Shown piece after piece: positions 37,131-50,862 of a stretch of 64,000 bases of DNA (its first letter is position 1; every line of letters begins with the position of its first letter). The translations under genes and the position numbers were made by a program. This stretch comes from Rutidosis leptorrhynchoides. Lineage: Eukaryota; Streptophyta; Magnoliopsida; Asterales; Asteraceae. Under the pieces are notes generated by a model. It searched no databases. It was not told where the DNA came from and saw only the letters and a list, made by a program, of their open reading frames with translations. The stretch lies in contig NC_092340.1 in NCBI RefSeq assembly GCF_046630445.1, forward strand, positions 35,734,001 through 35,798,000. Reading direction: 5' to 3'.

Positions 37131-37446
37131 AATTGTTGGAGATAATCGGTTAAGAAAATGCATAATGGTCCCACATTGGAAACTCATAGAAAGAAATGTA
37201 TGTATATAAGTTTATGAGAACCTCACTCTATCACTAATTGGTTTTAGAGTAATGTGGAACTCATGAGCTTATATGTTGTACATGTTGGTGGACCTATAAC
37301 GATCCTAAGCAATTAGTATGACCTATAACGATCCTACAGCAATTAGTATAACTTGAGGGGTAATTCCGCCAAAGTACCAAACTACAAGTCAGTGGTTACC
37401 ATAAAATTTCAAGCTTTAAATCGCCGGTCGAAAAAAACTCACAACA
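37131..37446 (+). promoter_or_regulatory. Candidate promoter and leader of the GGTase-I beta gene
   Basis: A TATA-like GTATATAA lies at 37202-37209, about 240 bp before the start codon. The surrounding block (GTTGGAGAT..., CCCACATTGGAAA, TATAAGTTTATGAGAACC, AATTGGTTTTAGAGT) reads like the U3/R part of a small LTR or TRIM element. A direct duplication of about 30 bp containing GACCTATAACGATCCTA lies at about 37288-37350. Whether transcription starts here is inferred. Confidence 0.4.
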
Positions 37447-40400
37447 ATGGCGGACGACGGTGATTCACATTCGTCGTCTGATGTCGATTTGCAACCAGAA
37501 GATATGTCGTTTGATAAGGATCGACACATAAGATATTTACAGATGAATTACGAAATACTGCCATCACCATACGAAGGTCAAGAAATCAATCATCTCACTC
37601 TCGCATACTTCATCATCTCCGGTCTCCACATCCTACACGCACTCGATCGTGTAAGTTTTCAAAAGTTTAAATTACTTTCAAATTGTTTTAGATCACTCAT
37701 AATTATCGATTTAAGAATTAAGATCTGATTTCGTAAGTTTGGGGAGTAATTAATAACTTAGTTAGCACCTCAACTTAATGTTTCAAGTAGGTTGCAAAAG
37801 ACGTGAGACGGGTCGAGACGATCGGGTCCTAAAAAGATCGAGACGGGGTCGAGATGGACGTTGACCAAAGTTGACTTTTAAATATATAAGTATATAAATG
37901 TATATATGTGTACATATTTTAAAGCAAAAAACATTAATTGACTAATTTGTACTGATAATTGTTATCACCGATAATATAATACAGAAAAGTCAAACTATAA
38001 TACGACAAATTTTACCGATTTTACCGACTTTCTGGCTTTTCCAAATTTTGAGAGACTTTGACCTGATTTTTGTCAACTTTGACCCGAATTTTGACCGTTG
38101 ACTGTCATATTAGACGGTTTTCTTCGAGACGGGACGGGCTAGTCACCAAACCGTCGCAACGGGCATCGAGACGGGTTGTTTTGCAACAGTGGACTTTCAA
38201 CACATCTTAGTTGATACTACGTCAACTTAATTTCGATCACTGAATCAAATCAATTGTTTAAATATTCAAATAATAATTATGTAATGATTATATTAGGTTG
38301 ATAGGGAAGCCGTAATCAATTGGATTCTGTCATTGCAAGCTCATCCAAAGAATGATGATGAACTAAACAATGGTATGAATTATGAATAATTCATTAATTC
38401 TTATGTCTCAGTTCATGAGTACAATTTGTAGTTACTGAATGTAATAATTATTTGTTTACTGCAGGACAGTTTTATGGATTTCATGGTTCTAGAATCTCTC
38501 AGTTTCATTCTTCTGATAAGGTTTATCACTATGTAGTGTATACTATTTAAGATTTTTACCTGTATGTTAGGTGAATTTCGCTTACGATGGTGCTTACTTA
38601 CAGGTTTCGGTTCCTAATAACAGTCATCTGGCGAGTACATATTGTGCGTTGGCTATATTGAAGACAGTTGGCTATGACTTTTCACTTATTGACTCTACGT
38701 TGATGTTGAAGTCAATGAAATATCTTCAACAACCTGATGGAAGGTAAATGTTAATACTTTTTGAAGAAGTGTGAAGACGGTTGTGGATGCTAAATTTGAC
38801 ATTAAAGTAATCAAAATAAATGAAAAATATCACAATGTTAATTTATCTGACAAAGAAAATTCATATCAAGTTGGTTGACCAAAGTAGGAGAAAACTATAC
38901 ATTGGTACACAGGATGCCACATTTTAATAAGTAGAATTATCAACCAGGGAAAAAAATTCTCATTGGTTCTATTATGTTTCATGGCATGATGTCATCCTGA
39001 AGCAACATTATAAGTTTTTATACAGATATTGTATAGCTATGAACACTGTTGGAAAAAAAAATCCGATTACTCCCGATTACTTCTTTTTATGTTTCATGGC
39101 TGACTTTGATCAACAAATCCAATTTTGACACATTAATCGACGTTGAATTCAAACTAGAATTTTAAAGTTTTTGAACAAAATGAATGTCTTTAGACAATTA
39201 CGTTAAATTTTATGTTTATGTTTATGGTTTTCTTCTATATTTACACATATATTTTCGAAATTTAATATTTAAATGTTTGAGAAGTACAATACGATTAATC
39301 CCCAAATTGCCTATTACCCCTTTCAAAGTCCCGACTGATTACTCTTGAATAGCGAGTTTTGCAACCTCGGGCCCTTGGCTATGAATGCTAGAAGACCAAA
39401 ATAGAATAGTATCACAATCACTAGCCTGCATATATCTTCAACTTCAATGCATCTATAATGTTTCTTACTTAGTAATGTTATATTTCTAGAAATACATGTA
39501 ATGAGCAGCAACTAATCAACTGATAAGCATAGTTCCATCATAATGCATTTCATCATAGGAGGTTTATCTTGTGTATTATATCCGCATCCACGGGCATGAA
39601 TGCAGAACCCCTCTATCTTGTCTCTTGTAAGGTTTATTGGAGTTATAAATCATGTTGTGGGTCTCTCATTTTTCCGATACTTAAGTAAATTATGTTTTAT
39701 ATATGCATAGCAGTAATTAGTAGCAAAGAGTTACTAGATTAGCTATCTGAGTTATACATGTTCACATATTTTTCCACTGTAGTACATTTAATTTTCTGCC
39801 ATTAACCTTTTGGCTTTCTTATACTTCCCTGCATCAGTTTCATGCCTATTCATACGGGTGCAGAGACAGATCTACGGTTTGTTTACTGTGCTGGTAAGAG
39901 TCTATGTTTTATCCCGTTACCTCTCTAAATCTAATTCTGTCTGTACTGAATCTCAGTATCTCATCGTAGTCACTTGATTTTGTAGCTGTTATTTCTTCGA
40001 TGTTGGATAACTGGAGCGGCATGGATAAAGAAAAAGCCAAGAACTACATATTGAGTTGTCAGGTATATTAAAATTTATCAGGTATTTAACCCTCCGAAAT
40101 TGTGTTGAGTTAATGTTCATGTTCAATTGTTGCTAAATTAGTTGGCGTGTATATTTATTTAGGGTTTAGGGTTTTTTAATAGAGTATGAGTTAACCGCGT
40201 TAAGTTTATATTTAAGTATATGGCTTATAAGGGAATGTTTTATTGCAGTCGTATGATGGTGGCTTTGGACTAATTCCTGGTCAAGAGTCTCATGGTGAGT
40301 TTTCTTTCTGTTTTAGGTAATCAGTATATACACGTCTTTTGAATTACATATTTGTTTTTTGAATTCGACAGTATTGGTCATATTTCTTAGTTGTTTTTTT

Positions 40401-41565
40401 ATAGTAAACAACAGTATTAACATGTTAACTAGCATTATGAATATGATATGTGTGTAATGTTAAATTTCTAGAACTGATTTTATTATTACTTATAATAAAA
40501 CGTTCTTACTTCTAGATTTACAGGTGGTGCGACTTACTGTGCTGTTGCATCTCTCCGGTTGATGGGATTCATTGAAGATGACCTAGTTTCTCAAATGACA
40601 TCATCATGCATCATCGATGTTCCATTGCTTCTAGATTGGTGCTTGCAGGTACACTTATAATTAAAAATGTTCTATAACGTTACAGTCACCAATAGGGTTT
40701 TTTTGAAAGTGAAGTGAATCCTATAATTCATAACTAACATCATATTTCTCATGTGTCAGAGACAAGCATACGATGGAGGGTTCCAAGGTAGACCTAACAA
40801 AGCGAGTGACACATGTTACGCTTTTTGGTCAGTTCATATTATCGTTGATGTATTTTGTTCTATTATCACATTATTTCAGGGATCATTTGATTTGATTTGT
40901 GGTAATATATAGGATTGGTGGGGCTTTGAGGATCATAGGGGCTGGCAAATTCATCGATGACAGAATTTTACGTGAATTTTTGCTTACATGCCAGTCCGAG
41001 GTACGTTGCTGCTCTAACAATACATGCCCTTAACCTTGAGTTTGAAAGTGTGTTCTTTTAACATATTATTGGTCATTTTTTTCTGTTATCAATATTGATC
41101 ATACCTGGCAAACGGGTCAGGCTGGGTTGGTTTAGGTAACAAGTCAAATTAGTTTTGGGTTGAAATGGGTCATGGGTTAAACGGGTAAAAATTTTAAACG
41201 GGTCCAAAAGGGTCAGGTTGGGTCGGTTTGGGTAACAGGTCGAAACGGGTAACGGGTCAAATGGGTCATATACTTTTACATTGCGTTTTTGCATTTATTA
41301 TATTATTTATTATATATATAAGAAATATTATAATACATAATAAATGATATAACCACGAGTGTTTTTTATAAATATTTGGTAGATGAAACTTCTAATGCTC
41401 GACCCATTTGACCCAATTAACCTGAAAGCTTGACCTAATAATGTTTGGTAGATGAAACTAGGCCTAATTTTTCTCAAGACCCAATTAACCTGAAAGCTTG
41501 ACCCAATTGACCCAAATTTGGGAGTATGGGTCTAAATTGACAGGTATATTGTTGATCGTCTTTTG

Positions 41566-41612
<47 letters not shown>

Positions 41613-41755
41613 AGTACGGTGGTTTCAGCAAGTTTCCTGGACAGTTTCCGGATCTTTACCATTCGTATTATGGATTTACAGCATTCAGCATGCTACAAGA
41701 GACCGGTGTCAACTCTCTTAACATAGAACTGGGAATAAGTTCGATCACTCTATGA
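37447..41755 (+). CDS. GGB: Protein geranylgeranyltransferase type I, beta subunit
   Basis: The catalytic beta subunit attaches geranylgeranyl to CaaL-type C termini, such as those of Rho/ROP GTPases, as a heterodimer with the shared alpha subunit. Exons are 37447-37650, 38297-38372, 38465-38520, 38604-38743, 39838-39893, 39986-40062, 40249-40294, 40524-40648, 40760-40827, 40913-41000 and 41615-41755, all GT-AG. They total 1077 nt (358 residues), close to the family length. Prenyltransferase repeats are visible: GSFMPIHTGAETDLRFVYCA, SYDGGFGLIPGQESHGGATY, AYDGGFQGRPNKASDTCYAFW and YGGFSKFPGQFPDLYHSYYG. The zinc ligands expected from the family are present: Asp and Cys in the KASDTCYAFW segment and His in the DLYHSYYG segment. 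All phases agree and no break is seen. Confidence 0.94.
41573..41610. repeat. Poly(T) tract at the intron 10 acceptor of GGB
   Basis: A run of about 38 T ends directly at GCAG (41611-41614), so it serves as the polypyrimidine tract of the last intron. Slippage in it could vary between individuals. Confidence 0.95.
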
Positions 41756-42896
41756 ACTTATTATAATGTTTTGAAGTAGTAATAATCAATTTAATAATGC
41801 TAACAAACGCAAGTGAATGAGGTTTATTGTTCCGGTTATCAGGAAATGGTGAGTATTTACTTGGATGTACGGTATCCTGTTACTATTTCTAACCCTTTTC
41901 TAGCTAACCCAAAATGTGATTGTCGTGAGGTTTGAATTTGAAATCTCTTGTGAGGCTATCAGGAACCATTACGCAATATTACAACAACAATCATTACATT
42001 ATATTGTGATGGTTAAATGTTAAAATACAGTAGTTGGGAAATAAATTTGAAGGTAAGGTGGTGAGGGTTGGTAAGCTTTTAGCGAATACCACATGTGCCC
42101 TTTGTCACGGGCATCTTAGTAGTTATTTGTTGTTTAGGTATCCAAACACAAAACAAAATCCTAATATCAAGCTTGTTATTCTTACTTTTTCCTAATTAGG
42201 TCAAAAGGTGAGATGAAATCTAACTGACCCCATTCCCATGCTTTATTATATTCAAATAATTCAACCCCTTGAGGTTTCGTTAATTTGCAAATTAAGATCC
42301 ATTGTCACATTTATAATGATGATCATTTTGTTGAAGACGGGATTTCTTCACTAGTCGAGATTTGTATGTAGTCGTAACGATCATTAGAGTTCTTGTTATA
42401 TCAGTTGTCAGAAAACACTTTTGCAAGATTATTGGTCCTCGTGTTAGATTTCAGAATATAGTTTTTAGTTTTTGAGTATGTTTAGTTAGTTTAACTATAC
42501 TTCAACCCAGTGACGAAGGATTTAAGGGCCAGAGGTGGGTCATGGTCCCCCAAAAAATAATGTAAATTTTGCAGTTTTAAGGACTATATATAATAAGTTC
42601 AAATCTTGACCCCACCAAAATTAAGATTAAAACATCTAAGAATCTGTAATGGATGAATTTAAGGACTTGAGTTGTAGTATTTTTTCTTTGTCCACCATTA
42701 ATCATTCTTTCTACGTTATTTGAATTTTATGGATTTTATTTATATGTAAGAGACTGCATGTTTGCATGTTTTGATTGAGTTATTTTAGTCTCCTCATTGC
42801 AAGTGTAACCTCACTTACTAATACTAATAAATTTCTTTATAACAATCAATCTATTGTCAAACATAAACCTTCAAAAATTTCAAGTAATATATATGA
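41756..42896. other. Intergenic sequence after GGB
   Basis: The first 100-200 bp probably hold the 3' UTR. A segment at about 42500-42640, with GTGACGAAGGATTTA and CCCCACCAAAATTAAG words, looks like a decayed dispersed repeat. No gene is supported. Confidence 0.4.
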
Positions 42897-42927
42897 ACTA
42901 GTTAGGTGGTCCGCGCTTCGCTGCGGA
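42897..42927 (-). mobile_element. Helitron 3' terminus, minus strand
   Basis: On the minus strand a hairpin with stem TCCGC/GCGGA (42910-42927, with an inner GC/GC pair) is followed eight bases later by CTAGT (42901 down to 42897), then T. This is the canonical Helitron 3' end with insertion next to a T. The body lies to the right. It probably includes the RPA-type gene at 52.5-55.6 kb, separated from this end by a gypsy-type insertion. Confidence 0.65.
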
Positions 42928-43559
42928 TTTTGAACGACCGCAAAACCAACAACGTAAATACAACTTCTTTTACGCGATCATTAATACTGGATTAGGTCAT
43001 TCTGACCATTTTTATCCCGTACCTGTTTTTGACGTCAACCTCAACCAAACTTGATAAAAAAATTGCAAATTACTTTTATGGAACATATTAAAAACTTGGA
43101 GGAGGAGTAGCAGCGGCATCAAAGGTGGCACGCAACCCGTATTGACCCGTCCAAAACTTGCCCATTTTGACCTGAAGATGTCACCTGAACCGCCCATTTT
43201 AGCCCAAGTACGAAGACTTCCATTACAACCATAAAGAAAGTTCATAAAGCAAGAAACTTTTTAACTAAGCACCAGGTCCATCATTGAAGAAGATTGCCAA
43301 TTTGCTAGAAACTGTAAAATCCCAAAAATAAATACTTTGTTACTTATATAGGAAAAGATACATGGACAAACCAAAAGCATCTAACCCCTCAGTACCACAA
43401 TATTGCCTTTTCGAATACATGGAAAAATTCATACATCAATATATAGAATCTAAGATAAATATATCTTACCATCTGATATTCAGTTGACCTATTTTTCCAT
43501 AAGCTAAAAATAGCAAATAATCATTAACTTGACCCTCTCATTTGACACCCCTACAACAT

Positions 43560-45862
43560 TTTTTTTTTAAAAAGAACAGTTTTCATATATATAAAGCCTT
43601 ACCGAGTTCGCTTTCGCATTGGATATGCTATGAGCAACCAAAAACCTAACCACGGGTGCAACGTCCAATAGAGTAAGCTAAAACAAAACCAAATATCATA
43701 TTTCGTAAACAAAGCTTGCAACAATAAATAAACCAATATAGAAATTCACACATATTAAGTTTTACATCTCGATCTTATTAGGTAAAATTGTAGCAACTAT
43801 AGACTACGAAACAAAATATCTTTAATAAATTTACAAAAGTGACCGAGTAGCCTACTTTGGAGATTTTTAGAAAATTCCTCAAAACTCGTATTGACAAACG
43901 GTCAAAGCCTGCAAATTCTTGTTACCACAAAGATATAACATGATTTTTGGCAAGAGTAAATACATATCAGGCCGACCATGAAAACTGATACAAAACTGAA
44001 ATTTTTAAATAAAAAAAGTTTCAGCTCTTTTTAGAATTTTAAAATGTGACCAAACCGTCAACTTTGATGATTTTTAGAAAAATCGTCGAGACTCGAATTG
44101 ACAAATGGCCAGAGTCGTTTGTTAGACCTTACAGCAAAGAATTCAGTGGTATTTTTTTTTATATATGAAACAACGCAGATCAGCGAGAATTTCAGTTCCC
44201 GTTTCGACATTTCATCAAAATTTGCAAAACTTCTTTTGTCCATAACTTGACAACCGTTCAACGAAACGAGACGTGCTTTATATGAAAATTCATCTACTCG
44301 ACGAGTAGAATCTAAATAACCACTTTTTATAACCCAGAAAATTATTTCACTAATTATCATCAGCAATTTTAATTACGAAATTAATTATGCAATTTGTTTA
44401 TTTCATAACTTTCTAACCGTTACTTGGATTCAAGTGATTCTTAAACCAAAATTCAACTATTTTTCGCTAGCTTTCCAACGACATGCATATATTATACCTT
44501 ATCTCAATCGTATATGTAACTAATTTCGGAATCAACATAACCTATCTAATGGCAATATCAAAACTACAAGCATGCATAATCCTATATACTCGAGCACTAG
44601 TCAGGGATACACTATTAGTATGTAAAAATTAAATTATGAGTACTCACATATCAATATTGAGATTCAATATTGCAGGAAAGATACATAAACGCAACGGAGA
44701 TGATAAACACTATATTGACCTCACGAGCATACCCATGAACCATACTCAATCACCTCCATAGCTATAACTCATAATTTCCTTAATCATATCCCACTCGAAA
44801 AAAAAACAACTTCGAAATCACTCGGACAGCACTCCGTCGTAATATTTTATGTATACTAATAATATCTTGAGATAATACGGAGTAAATATATATATGTAAA
44901 TCGATTGAGAGAGTTTAGAGAAAACTATTTTCAAGTTTCTATGAAATAATGAAACCTATTGAATTCTATTTATAATAGATTTTTGAATTATTAAAGTGAA
45001 TTATTAAAGTATGAATTATTAAAGTGAATTATTAAAGTATGAATTATTAAAGTAAATTATTAAAGTATGAATTATTAAAGTGAATTATTAAAGTATGAAT
45101 TATTAAAGTGAATTATTAAAGTTAAAGTAAAGGTAAAGTTTAAGTATAGTAAAAGTATAAAACTATGTACGTATAATACGTGTATAATATATATAATATT
45201 AATTTAAATCGTTATATATATTTAATAAAATAAAATATAAATATCGTTATCTTTATCATACTAGTTAAGTAATGAGTTGTCAAAAGTGGTTCTAGATATT
45301 TATAAAAGTTATATACGTTTTAATAATAAAGTTATTTTTAAACTGAAAACGTTTTTGTACGTTTGAAACTAAATAGATCAATCGAGTCTTTATGAGATTC
45401 AATCTTCCACTATCCTTTGTCTAGTTCTCAATGATTGACAATTTGTTCATATTTATAAATCACTTTACCATTTTCCGAATATTGTTAAAATGAAAAGATT
45501 TCTCAAATCAACGTGGGCCTTTCAACAGAGACTTGTAATCATAATTTAATATATATCTGATAATTCAATCATTTGATCTTATCTTCTAATTCCATTGATA
45601 AACATTTTGAAACAGATACAATCATATAAAGTATTTAATCTAATATTTTGTTTACGTTTCAAGTTATAATATATATACACATATACATATATAATCATAT
45701 TCGTTTAATGGTTCGTGAATCATTGGAACTTGGTCGAGGTTGAATGAATGTATGAACATAGTTTAAAATTCTTGAAATTTAACTTAACAAATATTGCTTA
45801 TCGTGTCGGAAACATATAAAGATTAAAGTTTAAATTTGGTTGGAAATTTCCGGGTTGTCACA
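43560..45862 (-). repeat. Family A-type LTR, 3' LTR of a minus-strand gypsy-type element (left end not fixed)
   Basis: On the minus strand it begins TGTGACAACCCGGAAATTTCC at 45862, almost the same start as A2. Directly upstream lies the PPT-type word AACGGGTAGGTAC. GGTTCGTGAATC-type sequence at 45708 is another family landmark. Two copies of a TTTTTAGAAAA-containing motif lie near 43863 and 44070. The far end expected to read TGAAAGGACC on the plus strand was not found, so the LTR is incomplete or diverged. Confidence 0.55.
44984..45125. repeat. Tandem repeat, 28 bp period
   Basis: About five copies of two alternating half-units, GAATTATTAAAGT and GAATTATTAAAGTAT, lie within the LTR. No coding potential. 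Confidence 0.9.
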
Positions 45863-46252
45863 GTACCTACCCGTTAAAGAAATTTCGTCCCGAAATTTGA
45901 GTGGAAAGGTCGTGAATGATAATAAGTATGTTTTCATGATGCACATGGGCTGAAAATTAGAGTTTTATCATCAGCAAATAATTTGGATAAACAATCCATT
46001 TATATGAAGAGTACGAATGAAGCTAACATAGAAGAGTGAAATGAGTAAGTGTAGATTCATCTTATCATTTGACGTAGATATGATTGATTCCCAGATTTTA
46101 AGGGATTTGAAGAAAATCTTCTTAATAAGATTTGACTCTCCGGTAATCAAGGGAATTAGGATCCGCTTTAAATGCGATCATCCATTTTAATTGTTCTGTC
46201 AGAGATTTTCTTATATATTTACCTCCTTCGTTTCCTTACAACTCACACCATC

Positions 46253-46869
46253 TGTTGATGCATTTTATGCAAGTCCCTAGACATCTACCCACGTCCATTG
46301 CAGGTACAACAGTTTACAGGCCACCATGATTGCTCGTTATTATCCTATCCGTGTTTGTATGTGGTTACAGGAACTGCAGGAACGAGATTTAGATGTTTGA
46401 CTATGTTAGACTTAGTCAGACGTACGAGTGAAGCCTCACTAGTACGGCTGACAGGCTCATACACATGGTTGATGCTGAGCTAAGTCACAATTACAACATA
46501 AATGATAAGACACGAGTGAGTGATCACCCGTACGGTTGATGAAGCCAACTCGTACGTGTGATGAATGAATCATATGGGTGTGTCAACAGCAGGGGTATAT
46601 AAAGTCTTATGTTCTTCATTTTAGGTTAAGCCTCTCATTTGTTACACACACTCAGATCTAGTGAGCTCCTTCGATTCTTTCTCAGTCCAAATCACCCAGG
46701 TGGTGAATAATAGCTCTAGGTGTTGATCTAATCACACTTGATTTAGTTGTGGTTTGACTAAATTAATCAAAAAAAAACTTAACCTATTCACTAGAGGGTT
46801 TGATTCACTTATTCTGCCATTGTGTGAGTTAAATCTGTTGATTTCTAAGTTCCTAGTCATGTTTCATCA
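46253..46869 (+). mobile_element. Putative solo LTR with CGTACG motif copies
   Basis: The block starts TGTTGATGC and ends TTTCATCA. Possible target duplications are CCATC (46248-46252) and CCTTC (46870-46874). Inside are a TATA box TATATAAAG (46596-46604) and, upstream of it, GTACG-core words at about 46421, 46442, 46529 and 46551, often followed by GATGAA or GTGAAG. The layout fits a U3 with enhancer-like repeats. The ends are weakly supported. Confidence 0.4.
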
Positions 46870-49800
46870 CCTTCTATTCTTTCCCCCTCAACTCATATTT
46901 TAAAGTATTCATCAATATGCTCCATCCAGTTCTGATTCTCGATATACTTCTAACTTTCATATCGGTCATTCTTCTTTTTTTCATCTACCGCCGGAAGAAT
47001 CTATTTACTTCTACTATACTCTTGGGTTTATAGTGTTCCTAGTTCTCCCGTGTCTTTATATTGCTATATGCATCGATATATATGGTTTATAATTTCTGGT
47101 TTGTCGTTGGGCTTTATATGTTCCCTTATATTTCAAAGTCTCTGCTTCTGTCTTCTATAATCATTATCATTCATAGTTAATGCTCTCTTTTATTTGCTGC
47201 AATTTATACCCCAATTTCTATTTCGGAGTTTTGTCCTTTCGTTTCTTCTTCTTGCAATTAAGCACCGCTTGTAATGGTCCAGAATTCACAGATATGAATT
47301 TCGAAATGAACATTGTTAATGTTCTAGGAAGGAAATTGTGATGGCACGATCTTGACTTGTCAAATTACTAAAATACCTTGGAAAAAGCCGAATCATCAAG
47401 AAATATTTTCTTGATATTTTAGAGGTTAAATAGAATACAAGAGTCGTATAACATGGCACATGATGATGTTATGATCTGTGAATCATCACATTCCATTTAG
47501 AAACTCAGCATGACTTACTGTAATATAATCACATTGATCAAGTGTCATTATATTATACTAATTCATGCTTCAGTTCCCAACACTACTTCAAAATATTCCT
47601 ATTTTAAACTTGAATATTTCAGAATTTAGAAACTAAAATAGTTTCTTTTATGATGTAATACAGATAGCGCGAAGAGGTAAATGATTTCAAATAAGAAAAA
47701 TTAAGAAAATATCTTCAGAAATATGGAGGATATTTATAATGAAAGATATGATGATATTTTAGAATTTCTAATATCAGATGATGATGAAGAATATTGTCCG
47801 CAGGGGTTTAGAGTCAGGAGCAAGGTATTCGTTAATGACTTCAGCAGATACTGAATTATTTGGATCCTTTGAAGTCAGGTTCAGTCTTTGTAATTTGTCC
47901 ACAGCCTCCTTCCTACTTTGCTCAATCCGTTTTCCAGTTCCAAGACTTCTCTTTTTCTGCGCTTTGCCAGCACACCTATTCATTATCATCAAACTTTTAC
48001 TGTTAAGGTCGTTTATAGTTTTTTTTTGCTGCTTCATCAGTATTTTTCCATTTTCGGAGAACCAATTCGTAGTTCGAAGTGTTTTTCAGAATCTTCACAT
48101 TCAAATTAAGTCCAGAAGATAGACGTTATATATACACATATAACTGTTGGCGTAGACATGCTGCGAGATTTCAAAATACTGATTGCTAATTCCCAATGAT
48201 TCGTATGGAAATTCTCATTACAAGATGCGAATGAGTAAATGATGGGGTTTCAATGAATAATTATAATGACTTTTTGGAGAGGCTAAAGTCAAAGGGTAAT
48301 GAAGTTGTTGATACATCTGTTAATAATGTGGTGGAATGTAAAAGGTTTCCTGGTAACGATGGTGTATATCTCAAGGTTATAATAAGGTTAGTCTGACTGA
48401 AAAGTCGAAGTTGACTTGCTGGAGCTGTGACAAAACTGGCTACTTTGAATAGGAGTCGCAAAGTTATTTTTGCTAATAAATGTTAAAGAATCTGACGTGG
48501 ATACATTGTTTAAACTTTTACTTTGGTTTCAAGAGTTTTTCGGGTACATAACTGTGGGTAACATGTGGTTGGATCATCATCTCGATTGCTCATCATTCGA
48601 AGTGTCTTCAGAAATTTTCGAAGGGTTTGAACACAGATTGTAATCGTTAACATACATTTGATGTTCTAACACAGTTTTGAAGTCAAAATATAGCTTGTGA
48701 AAGATGTAAGGATCTAAGAGTGATGATTTTGGTCATATCTCAAGTTGAATTTTGAGATTTCAAAATCAGAATATGTAATTAAATTTTGAATGAGTATGGT
48801 TGTTTTTATTTCTATAAAAGAATGTATATTGTTGTGAAAGTAGGGAGTATAATGGATGATTTGCTGAATCAGATTCGAAGAATGTAATATATTAATTGTG
48901 AATTTATATATCTCTCGGGTATTACCTACCCGTTAAAAAAAATTTCACAATTAATATTTTGTACAAAAGAATTTTATTACAGTCTTTATGAAAATATATA
49001 TATGTATATTTTCTTCAGATGTAACATAGATTTAATGAGTTAATGTTAAATTAAACTCATTTGATTTACGGTTGAAACTAGAATTGAATAATCCCTAAAG
49101 GCTTTAAAAAGTACATAACTTTTACGCAGTATTTCTTTAATGACATTGAAATTATGAATCAATACTTCGTTATTTGTTGATGTATGATGTTCGGTTCGTG
49201 GAATTCTTGTGAATTTCGCAAAGTACGAATGATGTTATCTGAAAAGTTTCGGGTACATCGATGATGAAAGTGTAAAATCAAATATATACTTGATTTATTA
49301 TGAATTGGAATTTGTTGAATTGGAACAGAGATTGTAGTTAACGCTGGTTAAGTTGCGGCCGAAGGACGTACATTATTGCATATTTGTAATATGAATTAAC
49401 CAAGTAGTTAAGATTCACACACAATAGCTTAGCACGGAAAGATTTATTTTTATTTCAAAATATATAAAATATACATATAATTTCTTCAAAGGGAATGAGT
49501 TAATTCTTCATAACTCGTTGATACAATATACGGGTTATTGATTCGTAATGATGTCCATAGTGATTCTTGAGCTGACGGAGTTTGTGATGTTATAGGTGTT
49601 GTTGAATCTGATGTTGACTGTACTGATGATGCTGGTGACGCTGACGGTACTGTTGATGCTGTTGGTAAAACAAGTTTAGCTTGTTAATCACACACCATTT
49701 TTGTCAGGGTTTCTACTCTTCCTTCTATCATTTTGGTTCGCTTAACTGATTTATGGTTATGGCTAGATTAGATAATCTCTAAGACTTTAGAGATTACATA

Positions 49801-49989
49801 ATCTGCGCTGAATGTTTCTCCAATGAAGTTATGAATTAATACTTCGTCGGTTATTGTTGTTGGTATTCCTTGGTATCTACAGGGCGTATGACATTGGTGC
49901 TCGTGGGACAGAGTGTAAAGTTGAGGTTTATGACGTGGTTGTGGTTGGGGTGGTAATGGTACTATTGGCGTTGATGATGGTGTTACTGG

Positions 49990-50424
49990 TTATGCTGCTG
50001 ATGCTGCTGCTGGTGTTTGTAATCTCTGCACCATATTCTCCAAAGCCACTACCCGAGCGCGAAGCTCGTTGACTTCTTCTATTACACCGGGGTGATTGTC
50101 GGTTCGGACGAGCGGATAAATAAAATCTAAAATTTGAGGTAATATATAATCGTGACGAGATACTCTGGAAATGAGCGAGAAAATAGTGTTTCGAACAGGT
50201 TTGCCGGTAAGTGCTTCAGGTTCTTCATCAAGAGGGCAATGTGGTGGATGGAAGGGATCACCTTCTTCTTGTCTCCAATGATTGAGGAGGCTACAAACCC
50301 ATCCCCATTTCATCCAGAATAAGTGATGACTGATTGGTTGATCTATTCCGGTCACACTGCTTTCGGAGCTGGAGTGGGATTCCGTTTCGAAATTCGAGGA
50401 ACTTGAATTAATGATGAATTCCAT
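49990..50424 (-). pseudogene. Gag-position ORF of the gypsy-type fossil
   Basis: A 144-residue frame starting about 425 bp downstream of the primer-binding site. It has a serine/glutamate-rich start, a central WMKWGWVCSLLNHW segment and a leucine/valine heptad-like stretch near the C terminus (ELRARVVALENMVQRLQ). The C-terminal heptads resemble those of the ORF at 5946-6824. No recognised domain is present, and it is part of a dead element. Confidence 0.5.
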
Positions 50425-50862
50425 TTCGTACGATTGAATAAGGATTTTTTTTTTTCGATATGAAATGATTTTCGGTTATCGGATGGTATTCTAATTACAT
50501 AGAATATCCATATATATAGAACAAAAGATTTCGTAAATTACGGAGGAATTTACGGGATATATCAAGCAACGTTTACAGTAATAGATACGATAAGATATGA
50601 TTTAGCATATACGCTAAGATATAAATTTTTGTCTATACACTATTCATGCAATCAATGCAGCAAGACGTGTCTTAGACTAAAAATGATAAGCAGGTAATTT
50701 TCTGAGGATGATAAGTAGTTAATTTTTGACACAAAATGATAAGCAAAACTATTGACATGCAGACACGGTCGAAGTCCAGACTCACTAATGCATCCTATCG
50801 ACTTATCTGTTAGACACACTAATGCAGACCTGGTTCGCTAAGACCACCGCTCTGATACCAAC

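Larger units (their letters stand above)
45863..50862 (-). mobile_element. Internal region of a non-autonomous gypsy-type element
   Basis: The region is bounded by a PPT-like sequence on the left and by a primer-binding site (TGGTATCAGAGC on the minus strand, 50849-50860) on the right. Only about 5 kb long, it contains a gag-position ORF (49990-50424), a second PPT-like word (ACCTACCCGTTAAAAAA near 48924) and no protease, reverse transcriptase or integrase motif. It is a broken or non-autonomous fossil. A putative solo LTR is nested at 46253-46869. Confidence 0.6.

Noticed and set aside
47774-48122. Opposed open frames of about 90-115 residues
   Set aside because: They lie in the non-coding internal region of the gypsy-type fossil, overlap each other on opposite strands and show no domain.
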